Shown here one piece after another: positions 8,478-16,222 of a stretch of 64,000 nucleotides of DNA. The first letter of the stretch is position 1; every line of letters starts with the position of its first letter. The DNA comes from a virus, in the IMG/VR virus record IMGVR_UViG_3300017697_000016, positions 1-64,000 of that record; one strand, written 5' to 3'. The position numbers and the translations under genes were made by a program. Under the pieces are notes generated by a model. The model worked only from the letters and a program-made list of their open reading frames with translations, was not told where the DNA came from and searched no databases.

Positions 8478-8485
8478 GCTAAATA
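8478..8485 (+). promoter_or_regulatory. Late promoter box GCTAAATA, possible leaderless start
   Basis: The plus strand reads GAGCTAAATAATAGTATG. The box ends 5 nt before the ATG of the zinc-finger gene, and no Shine-Dalgarno sequence fits between. It is divergent from the sheath promoter. Confidence 0.65.
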
Positions 8486-8490
8486 ATAGT

Positions 8491-8826
8491 ATGCGCCCAT
8501 TATGTAAATGCGGAGAGCGTCCCGCAGCAATAAACTACAAAAAAGGAAACAGAACTTACTATCGTAAGCTCTGCGAAACCTGTTTGCGGAATGGTGTTAA
8601 TCACGGAATACCTAAATGGAAACAACGTGGATACGAAAAGAAAGACAACTGCGAAAAGTGTGGATACCAATCAATCCATAAAGAACAGTTTAACGTATTT
8701 CACATAGACGGAGATTTAAATAACTGCCGTCCTACAAATTTAAAAACTATATGTGCTAACTGTCAACGTCTACTTCAGAAAGAAGGTATCCGTTGGAAGC
8801 AGGGTGACCTAGTCCCTGATTTTTAA
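8491..8826 (+). CDS. Zinc-finger / HNH-like small protein
   Basis: This 111-aa basic protein has two Cys-pair clusters near the N-terminus (CKCGERP, CETCLRN) and, in the second half, an HNH-like pattern: CEKCG, then FHIDGDLNNCRPTNLKTICANC. That arrangement (CxxC, H-x-D-G, N, CxxC) is typical of the zinc-stabilised beta-beta-alpha-metal fold of HNH nucleases. Similar small genes occur in marine T4-like phages, but I do not know a tested activity; it could be a nicking enzyme or a nucleic-acid-binding protein. Its last 71 bp overlap the dNMP kinase gene tail to tail. Its start lies just downstream of a late box without a ribosome site. Confidence 0.75.
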   Translation: MRPLCKCGERPAAINYKKGNRTYYRKLCETCLRNGVNHGIPKWKQRGYEKKDNCEKCGYQSIHKEQFNVFHIDGDLNNCRPTNLKTICANCQRLLQKEGIRWKQGDLVPDF

Positions 8827-9316
8827 AAATTGTGCGCATAAGAACTGCAACGTTCTTTTCTAATCTTTCTAACGAACCATTATTGTCAAGTGTGTAATCA
8901 CACATCCATTGTTCGATACTCATTGAACTAGGATCTTCTTTAGGCAAATGATCACAACGATCTACCCAAATAGCATAATCAAAAATTTGTTCATTTTGCA
9001 TTGCAAAGAATTCTCGACGATTACGCAATCCGCAATAGATATTATGTTCTTTAAATAAGTTACGGCCTAGTCGTGCTAGATCATCTTTGCAGTAATCATG
9101 AATCATGTTGTACCATTCGGTACGATGATTGTGTCTATCTGCATAGCAATGTTCTTGGTCTTGATAACCGTATTTGTCTTTTAAATCATTAAAGATAAAA
9201 AGGTCAGAACAAAACTTTGAACTTGATTCAAACTTGTAACCATAATTTTCTAAAATTTCGCAGACGGTATCTTTACCATGCCTGCCATGTCCAACTACTA
9301 ATAATTTAGGTAACAC
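8756..9316 (-). CDS. Deoxynucleoside monophosphate kinase-like protein
   Basis: This 186-aa protein begins with a P-loop, GHGRHGKDT (residues 9-17), where GxxxxGKD/T binds ATP phosphates. Such P-loops with a Lys-Asp pair are characteristic of T4 gene 1-type dNMP kinases, which phosphorylate dNMPs for phage DNA synthesis. T4 gp1 is longer (241 aa). The later residues LGRNLFKEHNIYCGLRNRREF and DYAIWVDR fit the kinase lid and base-binding region. The start is GTG at 9316 with an AAGGAGT ribosome site. A consensus sigma70-type promoter (9345-9372) lies upstream, so it is probably expressed early, unlike its late neighbours. Confidence 0.8.
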   Translation of the reverse strand: MLPKLLVVGHGRHGKDTVCEILENYGYKFESSSKFCSDLFIFNDLKDKYGYQDQEHCYADRHNHRTEWYNMIHDYCKDDLARLGRNLFKEHNIYCGLRNRREFFAMQNEQIFDYAIWVDRCDHLPKEDPSSMSIEQWMCDYTLDNNGSLERLEKNVAVLMRTIFKNQGLGHPASNGYLLSEVDVDS

Positions 9317-9344
9317 AGAATACTCCTTGGTGAATATACTGTTT

Positions 9345-9372
9345 ATTATAGCATCTTATTGTTGTTTGTCAA
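9345..9372 (-). promoter_or_regulatory. Host-type sigma70 promoter for dNMP kinase
   Basis: On the minus strand TTGACA (9367-9372) and TATAAT (9345-9350) are separated by 16 nt, and the -10 is preceded by TGC, an extended -10. Both hexamers match consensus exactly. The -35 lies inside the 3' end of the 67-aa gene, and an AAGGAGT ribosome site and GTG start follow. Confidence 0.85.
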
Positions 9373-9559
9373 GAACTTTTTGATAGGCTTCTTCAAACCC
9401 TTCTTCGTGGATATAATTTTCATTGTTATTCCACAACCTTTTGAAATACGAATCATATATGCGTTCAATGGTTGTGTCTGACTCGGACTTGTCAATTAAC
9501 TGTCCTTTGATCATCCAGTTAAGTCGGTTAGCTTCTTTACGTACATATGGACTGCACAT
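9356..9559 (-). CDS. Small hypothetical protein, 67 aa
   Basis: I do not recognise this protein. It is charged and probably helical (KEANRLNWMIKGQLIDKSE, then YDSYFKRLWNNN and EEGFEEAYQKVLDKQQ). The start has a very strong AAGGAGGT ribosome site 7 nt upstream, which supports it being real. A TGTAAATA box and a near-palindrome lie just before that site. Its 3' end contains the -35 element of the next gene's promoter. Confidence 0.7.
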   Translation of the reverse strand: MCSPYVRKEANRLNWMIKGQLIDKSESDTTIERIYDSYFKRLWNNNENYIHEEGFEEAYQKVLDKQQ

Positions 9560-9573
9560 GTTAGTACCTCCTT

Positions 9574-9597
9574 GTTATACTGTATTTACAGCATAAC
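9574..9597. promoter_or_regulatory. Imperfect palindrome overlapping a TGTAAATA box
   Basis: The sequence between 9574 and 9597 reads GTTAT(A)CTGTA-TT-TACAG(C)ATAAC, a dyad with 10 or 11 pairs and one mismatch. It contains a TGTAAATA box on the minus strand (9583-9590). It could be an operator, or an RNA hairpin at the 3' end of the gp13 message. Confidence 0.55.
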
Positions 9598-9625
9598 AGA
9601 ATGTTAGCGCCAACTTTGAATGTTT

Positions 9626-10375
9626 TTAGCCGATTGCAAATCCGTAGCCAACACCGCCTGCAACTTGTAGTTTAAGTTCTTCTTCAAGTTTTTCCATTTC
9701 AGCTGATGCTTCGGCTTTTAGTGCATCACCGTTAAGGCTTGTGCCGCCTTGTGGTCCTGCAATTGTAGCAAATTTTGAACGTGCTTCGCCTAGCATATGC
9801 TTACAGGCTGCTAATGTATAATCTTTAAGCCATTGTTTTGCTAGATAGTCGTCTAGCAACTGTTCATCAGTTCTATAATTATAAACATATAGTAACAATG
9901 CTTCTTCAGCTCTAGGACGCTGTAGTAAAGTTAGTTGCTTAGATTGGGTATTCCATTTAAATTCAATAAATGATCCAAACATACGTCCAACTAATTCTTG
10001 ATACTGTGAGAACATATCGTATGTTGCTAATCCGCCTAAGTTTGAACTAGACAACAAATAAGTGTTTGTGTATGCCATGTTAAATGGTTCAAATAATGTT
10101 CCGCCATCGCCGCCACCTGTTCTTGAGCCAATACTTCTGCGAAAAAGCTGACGTACTTCTACAACTTCATTTGGCAGTGTGTATGTGTTTTGATCAATTA
10201 CTGTTGGCATAAACATATATGATTCTTCAACTGCGTTATCGCTGCGCTGTCTAAATTTAGACAATGCCTTATCTAATCCTGTATTATAATGGATCGGATC
10301 TAGCTCTACGTCAATCATTCCGCCGCCGAGCATTGCATTTACATAATCAAATACTTGTTGTTTTACTGTTGACAT
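9626..10375 (-). CDS. gp13: Neck protein gp13-like
   Basis: This 249-aa protein resembles the neck proteins annotated gp13 in marine T4-like phages, which with gp14 form the collar joining head and tail. Recognisable blocks are VFDYVNAMLGGGMIDVELDP (residues 8-27), ALSKFRQRSDNAVEES, YTLPNEVVEVRQLFRRSIGSR, and MLGEARSKFATIAGPQGGTSLNGDALK near the C-terminus, followed by a short helix. T4 gp13 is longer (309 aa). It is transcribed away from gp14/gp15, from a late box back-to-back with theirs. GGAGAAT provides the ribosome site. Confidence 0.78.
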   Translation of the reverse strand: MSTVKQQVFDYVNAMLGGGMIDVELDPIHYNTGLDKALSKFRQRSDNAVEESYMFMPTVIDQNTYTLPNEVVEVRQLFRRSIGSRTGGGDGGTLFEPFNMAYTNTYLLSSSNLGGLATYDMFSQYQELVGRMFGSFIEFKWNTQSKQLTLLQRPRAEEALLLYVYNYRTDEQLLDDYLAKQWLKDYTLAACKHMLGEARSKFATIAGPQGGTSLNGDALKAEASAEMEKLEEELKLQVAGGVGYGFAIG

Positions 10376-10393
10376 ATAATATTCTCCACATAG

Positions 10394-10401
10394 TATTTAT
10401 C
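10394..10401 (-). promoter_or_regulatory. Late promoter box GATAAATA for gp13
   Basis: The minus strand reads GGATAAATACTATGTGGAGAATATTATATG, so the box lies 18 nt before the gp13 start. It is 5 bp from the divergent gp14 box. Confidence 0.75.
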
Positions 10402-10406
10402 CGTAG

Positions 10407-10414
10407 CATAAATA
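10407..10414 (+). promoter_or_regulatory. Late promoter box CATAAATA for gp14, possible leaderless start
   Basis: The plus strand reads GCATAAATATAGTATG. Only 4 nt separate the box from the gp14 ATG, leaving no room for a ribosome site if transcription starts at the usual distance. Confidence 0.7.
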
Positions 10415-10418
10415 TAGT

Positions 10419-11798
10419 ATGCCAAGAATAAGTTTATATAAACCAGAAAAGGGTAAAGACTACAGCTTCTTAGATCGTCAGATCACAGAGATGTTTACAG
10501 TCGGAGGTACGGATATTAATGTCCACAAGTACTTAGGCCCTAAAAACCCCGATGACGCAGATGCTACAGCTGACCAGCCGAAGTATGATAGCGTTAAGGA
10601 AACCAATATACAAGACTTGCTGTTTATGGAAAATAGAGATCGAAAATACGATCCAGACATTTATACCATGCGTGGCATTTATAGCGTAAACGACAATGAC
10701 TTTAATATGTCACAGTTTGGGCTATTCTTAGATAACGATACATTGTTTATGACTATTCCAATAAACAAAAGTGTTAAAACAATTGGCAGAAAAATGATGA
10801 GCGGTGACGTTATTGAATTGCCGCATATGAAAGACGAGTACGCACTAAACGATTACAGTGTTGCGTTAAAACGCTTTTATGTAGTAGAAGATGTTAACCG
10901 TGCAAGTGAAGGTTTTAGTCCTACATGGTATCCACATCTGTATAGACTAAAATTAAAACAAATTGTCGATAGTCAAGAATTCAAAGAAATACTTGATTTG
11001 TCAGCCGAAGATGGAGATACTGGCAATACATTACGTGACCTACTGTCTACATACGAAAAAGAAATGCAAGTAAATGATGCTATTATTAATCAGGCAGAAG
11101 TAGACGCACCTAAGTCGGGGTATGACACTAGCCACTATTACCAAATGGAAGTTAAATCTACTGAAACTAGTAGTGAAATTCAAATAGAAAAAGTCGACGG
11201 AGCTAGTGTAACAGCACCACCGTCTAAACTTGGGTATAGTGGATATCTAGTTGGTGACGAGTTTGCTCCTAACGGTTCAAATTTTGGCCATGGCATTTCT
11301 TTTCCTGAAATTGCAGGCTCAGGTGATTATTTTTTACGTACTGATTTTATGCCAAAACGTTTATTTCAATATGATGGAGCAGCGTGGAGGAAAGTACACG
11401 ATGTTGACAGAATGACAATGACAAACAATACAAATCGTATGCACCAAAAAGGTACGTTTATTAACAACAAAGCATATGTGTACAACGATAAGGTTGCATC
11501 AGGAAGTTCTGTACTTACTGTAGGTGCAATATCGTTTGATACTAGTATTGCATACCCTGTTACTGCATTGTATCTAGAATTAAAAATTGACACACATACT
11601 AAACATTATGTCATTGCAGATCATCCAGGACTAGTTACTGCAAACAGTGATTCAACGGTGCTAATTACACTTCCGGAAATTGCTAATGTACAAGACACAA
11701 TCGAATACGATGGACAATGGACTATAAACTTCTACAATAACAGAGAAGCAGAGAAACAAAGTCTAAGTAAGGCACTAAGGCCTAAGGCGGATAATTAA
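10419..11798 (+). CDS. gp14: Neck protein gp14-like
   Basis: This 459-aa protein matches marine T4-like gp14 by its opening (MPRISLYKPEKGKDYSFLDRQITEMFTVGGTD), the LGPKNP motif and the block IYSVNDNDFNMSQFGLFLDNDTLFMTIP. gp14 joins gp13 in the collar that seals the packaged head. T4 gp14 is about 256 aa; the extra length here lies mostly around residues 235-400. That part includes a small inserted module (GDYFLRTDFMPKRLFQYDGAAW, approximately 300-321) of the same type seen in the sheath. The C-terminus (YDGQWTINFYNNREAEKQSLS) is conserved. The stop overlaps the start of gp15 (TAATG). Confidence 0.85.
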   Translation: MPRISLYKPEKGKDYSFLDRQITEMFTVGGTDINVHKYLGPKNPDDADATADQPKYDSVKETNIQDLLFMENRDRKYDPDIYTMRGIYSVNDNDFNMSQFGLFLDNDTLFMTIPINKSVKTIGRKMMSGDVIELPHMKDEYALNDYSVALKRFYVVEDVNRASEGFSPTWYPHLYRLKLKQIVDSQEFKEILDLSAEDGDTGNTLRDLLSTYEKEMQVNDAIINQAEVDAPKSGYDTSHYYQMEVKSTETSSEIQIEKVDGASVTAPPSKLGYSGYLVGDEFAPNGSNFGHGISFPEIAGSGDYFLRTDFMPKRLFQYDGAAWRKVHDVDRMTMTNNTNRMHQKGTFINNKAYVYNDKVASGSSVLTVGAISFDTSIAYPVTALYLELKIDTHTKHYVIADHPGLVTANSDSTVLITLPEIANVQDTIEYDGQWTINFYNNREAEKQSLSKALRPKADN

Positions 11799-13237
11799 TG
11801 GATCATTTTTACGACGGTCAGATAAGACGATACTTAACTCAATTAATTAGAATGATGAGTGGGTTTACATACGCAGACGGCAGTGGTCAACTTACTACTG
11901 TTCCTGCTATGTACGGTGATATTACTAGACAAGTTGGAAGTATTTTAAGAGACAACTCGGAGAACAAAATACCAAGTGCTCCGCGTATGGGCGTATATAT
12001 TACTGGTCTAGAAATGGATCGTAATAGGACTAGCGATAGTTCATATGTTAACAAAGTTAATATTAGAGAACGTGCATATGACGCAAATGGCCAAGAATAT
12101 TTAAACCACGAAGGTCGTAATTATACTGTAGAACGTCTAATGCCTACTCCGTATACACTTACTGTTAATGTAGACATATGGACTAGTAATACTGAACAAA
12201 AATTGCAACTGATGGAACAAATATTAATGTTGTTCAATCCTAGTTTAGAACTGCAAACAACAGATAATTATTTAGACTGGACTAGTTTAAGTGTTGTTAA
12301 CTTAGATACTGTTAACTGGAGCAGCAGAAGTATTCCAACAGGTACAGAAAGCGAAATTGACGTAGGTACACTAACATTTAGTACTCCAATTTACATTAGT
12401 CCTCCTGCAAAGGTTAAACGCCTTGGAGTTGTTACAGATATTCTTACAAAAGTATTCCAAGAAATACCAAAAACTGACATTTTGCCAGAAGCAAATCTAC
12501 GAACTGGCGTTTATGTAAGTCCTACAGGCGAGATTAAACGAGAGCGTACTGAACAATCTTGGACACAATCTCTTACACAACTTAATGTAAATAAATCTGC
12601 ATACCAAGAATGCGAATTGTTAGTATTAAATACCACTGCTAAATTAATTAAACGAGGCATAGTAGGCGGCATTTCATGGGACGAATTTGTTAAAGGATTT
12701 CCTAGTAAATTTGAAGATGGCGTAACTACTATTAGATTATCTCGCTCTGACTTTGAATACGACATCATTGGAAGAATTGCAATTAGTCCAATATCTAATA
12801 CAGAAGTAACAGTTGATTGGGATATAGACAGTTTACCAACTGACACTGTTATTTCAAGTTCTCAAGGAAATAGAAGTAAGATTGACGCAATTATTGATCC
12901 TACTAAATCTGATCCACGTACACTACAAAGCGTAAGCATGTCAGATAACCCAAGAATATTATTATTAGCGCCAATAGGAAGTAGTATAAACACCGACGGC
13001 GCCGATGCTTGGAAAAACAACGACGGTACTGATTTTGTTGCTGATGCAAATGATATTGTAGAATGGGACGGTGCCAAGTGGAGCGTTGTATTTGATGCAG
13101 ATACTGATGTTAGTGTATACGGAACAGTTTATACTACAAATCTTAACACAGGCGTTCAATATAAGTTTGATAGCGGCGAATGGATTCTTTCATTCGAAGG
13201 CGAATATCCAAATGGCGCTTGGAAAATAGAATTCTAA
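11798..13237 (+). CDS. gp15: Tail sheath stabiliser / tail completion protein gp15-like
   Basis: This 479-aa protein resembles T4 gp15, the ring that caps the finished tail and connects it to the neck. The N-terminus FYDGQIRRYLTQLIRMMSG parallels the T4 FYNSSFRRY start, and MPTPYTLTVNVDIWTSNTEQKLQLMEQILMLFNPSLELQ matches the central gp15 motif. The first ~240 residues are the core. The rest, about double T4 length, is an extension ending in a small beta module with WDGAKW and YPNGAW. Translation is coupled to gp14 through TAATG. The 13-nt gap to the NUDIX gene holds no terminator, so the transcript may continue into the accessory island. Confidence 0.82.
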   Translation: MDHFYDGQIRRYLTQLIRMMSGFTYADGSGQLTTVPAMYGDITRQVGSILRDNSENKIPSAPRMGVYITGLEMDRNRTSDSSYVNKVNIRERAYDANGQEYLNHEGRNYTVERLMPTPYTLTVNVDIWTSNTEQKLQLMEQILMLFNPSLELQTTDNYLDWTSLSVVNLDTVNWSSRSIPTGTESEIDVGTLTFSTPIYISPPAKVKRLGVVTDILTKVFQEIPKTDILPEANLRTGVYVSPTGEIKRERTEQSWTQSLTQLNVNKSAYQECELLVLNTTAKLIKRGIVGGISWDEFVKGFPSKFEDGVTTIRLSRSDFEYDIIGRIAISPISNTEVTVDWDIDSLPTDTVISSSQGNRSKIDAIIDPTKSDPRTLQSVSMSDNPRILLLAPIGSSINTDGADAWKNNDGTDFVADANDIVEWDGAKWSVVFDADTDVSVYGTVYTTNLNTGVQYKFDSGEWILSFEGEYPNGAWKIEF

Positions 13238-13250
13238 TATAACTACTTGT

Positions 13251-13682
13251 ATGAAAGATATTATTTGCAGTGGTGCTCTGGTCTATGCACTAGACTCTAA
13301 CCGGTTTTTATTTTTACATAGAGCAAACAGTAAAAATAAAAATGTATGGGGGCTAGTAGGCGGAACAAATGAAGACTCTGAAACTCCTTGGGAGGGGTTA
13401 CGTAGAGAAATTGAAGAAGAAATTGGTCCTTTAGAAATAAAGAAAACAATTCCTCTTGAAACATTTGTATCTGTGGACACTAAGTTTTTATTCCATACAT
13501 ATCTCTGCGTTATTAAGGAAGAATTTATTCCTTGTCTAAACAGCGAACATAACGGATATGCATGGGTATCGTTTGGGCACTGGCCAAAGCCATTGCACTA
13601 TGGACTACAAAACACTTTAAACAAAAAAGTAAATTTGAATAAATTAGAAACATTGTTTGAAGTAATTAATTTAATTGATTGA
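13251..13682 (+). CDS. NUDIX hydrolase
   Basis: This 143-aa protein carries a near-perfect Nudix box from G38 to G59: GGTNEDSETPWEGLRREIEE followed by EIG, with the catalytic REIEEE residues R52-E57 that bind metal. NUDIX enzymes cleave nucleoside diphosphates linked to another group, such as NDP-sugars, dNTPs, NADH or mRNA caps. The substrate cannot be read from the sequence. The aromatic VWGLVGG preceding the box is typical of the MutT/NudA type. It lies directly downstream of gp15 and upstream of the cupin gene, and it opens the accessory island. No clear ribosome site was seen, so expression may rely on readthrough from gp15. Confidence 0.88.
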   Translation: MKDIICSGALVYALDSNRFLFLHRANSKNKNVWGLVGGTNEDSETPWEGLRREIEEEIGPLEIKKTIPLETFVSVDTKFLFHTYLCVIKEEFIPCLNSEHNGYAWVSFGHWPKPLHYGLQNTLNKKVNLNKLETLFEVINLID

Positions 13683-13689
13683 GGATAAA

Positions 13690-14073
13690 ATGACAACAAA
13701 TAACAACGTTGAAAAAACAACCTTTGGCTATATCGTTACCTGGGTTAAGACAGAAACATATCTTGGTAAAATTATGGTATTTGATAAGCAAGGTGGCAAG
13801 ACGCCAATTTACTTTAATCAAAATGCGACTAAGAGTTGGTTTATTAATAGTGGCAAGTTTAAAGTTAGCTACATTAACACTCAAGAAGGTAAGTTATACG
13901 AACAAGAAATGACTGAAGGATCAGTATTTCATGCTCCTCCGTGTATGCCTGCAGGACTAGAATTATTATCTCAAGAAGGATCTATTTCTCAGATTAGCGA
14001 TAAAGATGATAAAGAAGATCGACTGTATTTGTCTGAGGCAGTGCTAGAAGTAGAAAAAAGTCCGTTTGTTTAA
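13690..14073 (+). CDS. Cupin-fold protein
   Basis: The ATG at 13690 has GAGGA upstream. This 127-aa protein has a single small cupin barrel: GKIMVFDKQGGKTPIYFNQNATKSWFINSGKFKVSY, then MTEGSVFHAPPCMPAGLELL with a paired HAPP/P turn near the second cupin motif. The family includes sugar isomerases (mannose-6-phosphate isomerase C-terminal type) and small metal enzymes. The usual HxH of the first cupin motif is not clear here (NQN takes its place), so it may bind a ligand rather than catalyse. It follows the NUDIX gene by 7 nt. Its end overlaps an oxygenase gene on the other strand by 4 bp. Confidence 0.65.
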   Translation: MTTNNNVEKTTFGYIVTWVKTETYLGKIMVFDKQGGKTPIYFNQNATKSWFINSGKFKVSYINTQEGKLYEQEMTEGSVFHAPPCMPAGLELLSQEGSISQISDKDDKEDRLYLSEAVLEVEKSPFV

Positions 14074-14615
14074 GACAACGTAAAATTATAAGCAATAGAT
14101 ATTCTTGGCTCGCTACTTTGGTTATGTTCGACATAATGGGTGAGCCAAGAAGGAAATGCAATTACTAACCCATTAAACGGAGTAACAGACCATCTAGGAG
14201 AGTTATGCAAGTTTCCATTATTAACATAACTTCTAGGAATAGTTAACTCAACATTTTGATGCGGTGACATAAAAATAATATTACCGCTATCTTCATTGGC
14301 AGTTACATAGTATACAAAACTAACCCAATTGTCTGCATGTGCATGTGGATGATTTATATGAAACGATTGTTTGTTTAATATATTAACCCAACATTCATTA
14401 AGATTAACTTTTAAATGACTATGAAGTCCTTGTAATTCTTTAAAGCCATTTGCTCTAGATACCATCCATTCAGTTAAATCAGAAAGTTCATTAACAAACG
14501 GGTCAACTGTTACACTTTCACCTACTAAGCTGTTACAGTATGTTGCAATTATATTATTATCGACTTTAGGTTCGTCGCTGGCTAGAAAACTAGGAAATAG
14601 CGGAGTTATATTCAT
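14070..14615 (-). CDS. Predicted 2-oxoglutarate/Fe(II) oxygenase (PF13759-like)
   Basis: This 181-aa protein has the layout of small non-haem iron oxygenases that hydroxylate a substrate using oxygen and 2-oxoglutarate. The proximal motif is HPHAHADNW (H91-A-H93), a strand WVSFVYYV follows, then GNIIF, and the distal iron ligand is H160 in FPSWLTHYVEHN. R171 in RISIAYNF would hold 2-oxoglutarate. The HxH-SF-x-YYV pattern is that of the putative family often called 2OG-FeII_Oxy_5. It is coupled by ATGA overlap to the halogenase upstream, so the two are made together. The substrate is unknown. Confidence 0.78.
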   Translation of the reverse strand: MNITPLFPSFLASDEPKVDNNIIATYCNSLVGESVTVDPFVNELSDLTEWMVSRANGFKELQGLHSHLKVNLNECWVNILNKQSFHINHPHAHADNWVSFVYYVTANEDSGNIIFMSPHQNVELTIPRSYVNNGNLHNSPRWSVTPFNGLVIAFPSWLTHYVEHNQSSEPRISIAYNFTLS

Positions 14616-16156
14616 TTGTGGAACTGACTATAATATTCTAAACTAGTCGGAAACCTAGCAGTAATTTTTTCTTTATCTAAGTTGTTATTATTAATAACAG
14701 TTTGTAAATCCTTAACCATGTCGTCGAAGTCTACATTCCAAAATTTCATATTACTATGTTTAAAACTAGTATACGGATTTATTTTATGTCCAGCTAACAT
14801 GTAAATATTAGCACCTAATGTTTCAAACTTTAGTTTATCTTCTATATTGAAGAATTGAGATCCTCGAAGTTCGTAAATTTCTTTTAACAAATCACTATCG
14901 TTAAACTCTTGCATTTGTATGTCGCGCCAATACTGTGTATCGTCTCTATTTGTCATAGCGTAATGCAATGTAATAAAATCTGCAAAATATAAAAACTGTT
15001 CACGACATACGTTATTAAATGTATGTGCGTCAAAATTGTTTAATGCATCTTTGCCTTCTGCAATGTTTACAAAGTTCAATAAAAATTCATGTACGCTCAT
15101 TAATCCATTTGATTCTAACGGTTCAATAAATGCACCAGCAAGTCCGATACTTATACAGTTTTTGACCCAAAGTCGTTCGCTCATGCCATTGCGCATGTGT
15201 ATATGCTTAAATTCCATTTCATCAGCAACCGGGCCTAAATAATCTTTAAACTCTTGTAATGCTTGTTCTTTAGTGGTGTACTTGCTTGCATAATTATATC
15301 CAGTACCGATACGCTCCCAAGTTGGTATTTCCCATACCCATCCGTACCCTAGTGCAACTGAATTAGTATAAAGTCTTAATTCTTTTTCTTTATCTTTATA
15401 CGGCCGTGCTGCTGCCCAAGCACAGTCAGTATAAGTTTTATTATTAAACTCGCCCCACGGTTCTTCTAATACACCTTCAATCAATGCACGTTTAAATCCA
15501 GTGCAATCAAAAAATAAGTCGCCGGTAATTGATCCTTGATCTGTATCTAAACTTGTAATGTATCCGTTTTCATCAGTTTGCGCTCCGTTCACATCTGTAA
15601 CTATATGTATTACGCCCTTAGGCAAACAATATTCGTCACGCAAATAAGCGTAAAATTTATGAGTGTCAAAATGCCAGGCGGCATCTTTTTCTAACGACCA
15701 AATGTTTCCTATTACTCCTCCATCACCAAAAGGCGTAACAGGAACTTTGTTAGAATCCAAACATTGTGATATAGGTGACATGTCGTTAACTAGATTTTCA
15801 AAAGGTACCTTAGTAAGATATTGATGTTGAAACCATTCTGCTACACTGAAGAATCTTTGATCTAATCTTCCAAACGGATAATGAAATCCTACTTTGTCAT
15901 CTTTATGAAAGTTTTCAAATCGAATACTCAGTTTATTAGTAGCATTGCATTTTGTAATAAAATCAATGTCAGGTATTTCTAAGTATTTTTGCCATCGGCG
16001 CATTAATTGCGTGGTGCTTTCGCCTACTCCTACTACGGGTTTTGTCGGCGATTCGACAATCGTAATGGTATTATTTGGAAATGCTTTGGCCATAGTAGCT
16101 GCTGTCATCCAACCTGCACTACCGCCACCAACAATTACAATATCTTTAAATTTCAT
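14612..16156 (-). CDS. Tryptophan-halogenase-like flavoprotein A
   Basis: This 514-aa protein belongs to the flavin-dependent tryptophan halogenase family (PF04820). The FAD motif is VGGGSAGW (GxGxxG, G10-G15), and the second conserved loop is VVGVGESTT. The lysine that in PrnA (K79) carries the halogenating species aligns with K75 in NATNKLSIRF, and the family motif WxWxIP appears as W273-V-W275-E-I277-P278. The PLES motif matching PrnA E346-S347 is at 346-349. All key residues are present, so activity is plausible; it would need FADH2 from a reductase, none of which is seen here. A TATAAATA box and GGAGT precede it, and an oxygenase follows by ATGA overlap. Confidence 0.88.
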   Translation of the reverse strand: MKFKDIVIVGGGSAGWMTAATMAKAFPNNTITIVESPTKPVVGVGESTTQLMRRWQKYLEIPDIDFITKCNATNKLSIRFENFHKDDKVGFHYPFGRLDQRFFSVAEWFQHQYLTKVPFENLVNDMSPISQCLDSNKVPVTPFGDGGVIGNIWSLEKDAAWHFDTHKFYAYLRDEYCLPKGVIHIVTDVNGAQTDENGYITSLDTDQGSITGDLFFDCTGFKRALIEGVLEEPWGEFNNKTYTDCAWAAARPYKDKEKELRLYTNSVALGYGWVWEIPTWERIGTGYNYASKYTTKEQALQEFKDYLGPVADEMEFKHIHMRNGMSERLWVKNCISIGLAGAFIEPLESNGLMSVHEFLLNFVNIAEGKDALNNFDAHTFNNVCREQFLYFADFITLHYAMTNRDDTQYWRDIQMQEFNDSDLLKEIYELRGSQFFNIEDKLKFETLGANIYMLAGHKINPYTSFKHSNMKFWNVDFDDMVKDLQTVINNNNLDKEKITARFPTSLEYYSQFHK

Positions 16157-16176
16157 ACTCAGTTATACTCCAATAA

Positions 16177-16184
16177 TATTTATA
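16177..16184 (-). promoter_or_regulatory. Late promoter box TATAAATA for halogenase A
   Basis: The minus strand reads TATAAATATTATTGGAGTATAACTGAGTATG, a perfect T4 late consensus 20 nt before the start with a GGAGT ribosome site between. Confidence 0.78.
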
Positions 16185-16188
16185 GTGT

Positions 16189-16196
16189 TGTAAATA
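16189..16196 (+). promoter_or_regulatory. Late promoter-like box TGTAAATA for halogenase B
   Basis: The plus strand carries TGTAAATA followed by a GAGAGG ribosome site, 26 nt before the halogenase B start. It is 4 bp from the divergent halogenase A box. Confidence 0.55.
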
Positions 16197-16222
16197 CTTG
16201 CATAGCATAATTGAGAGGCAAT

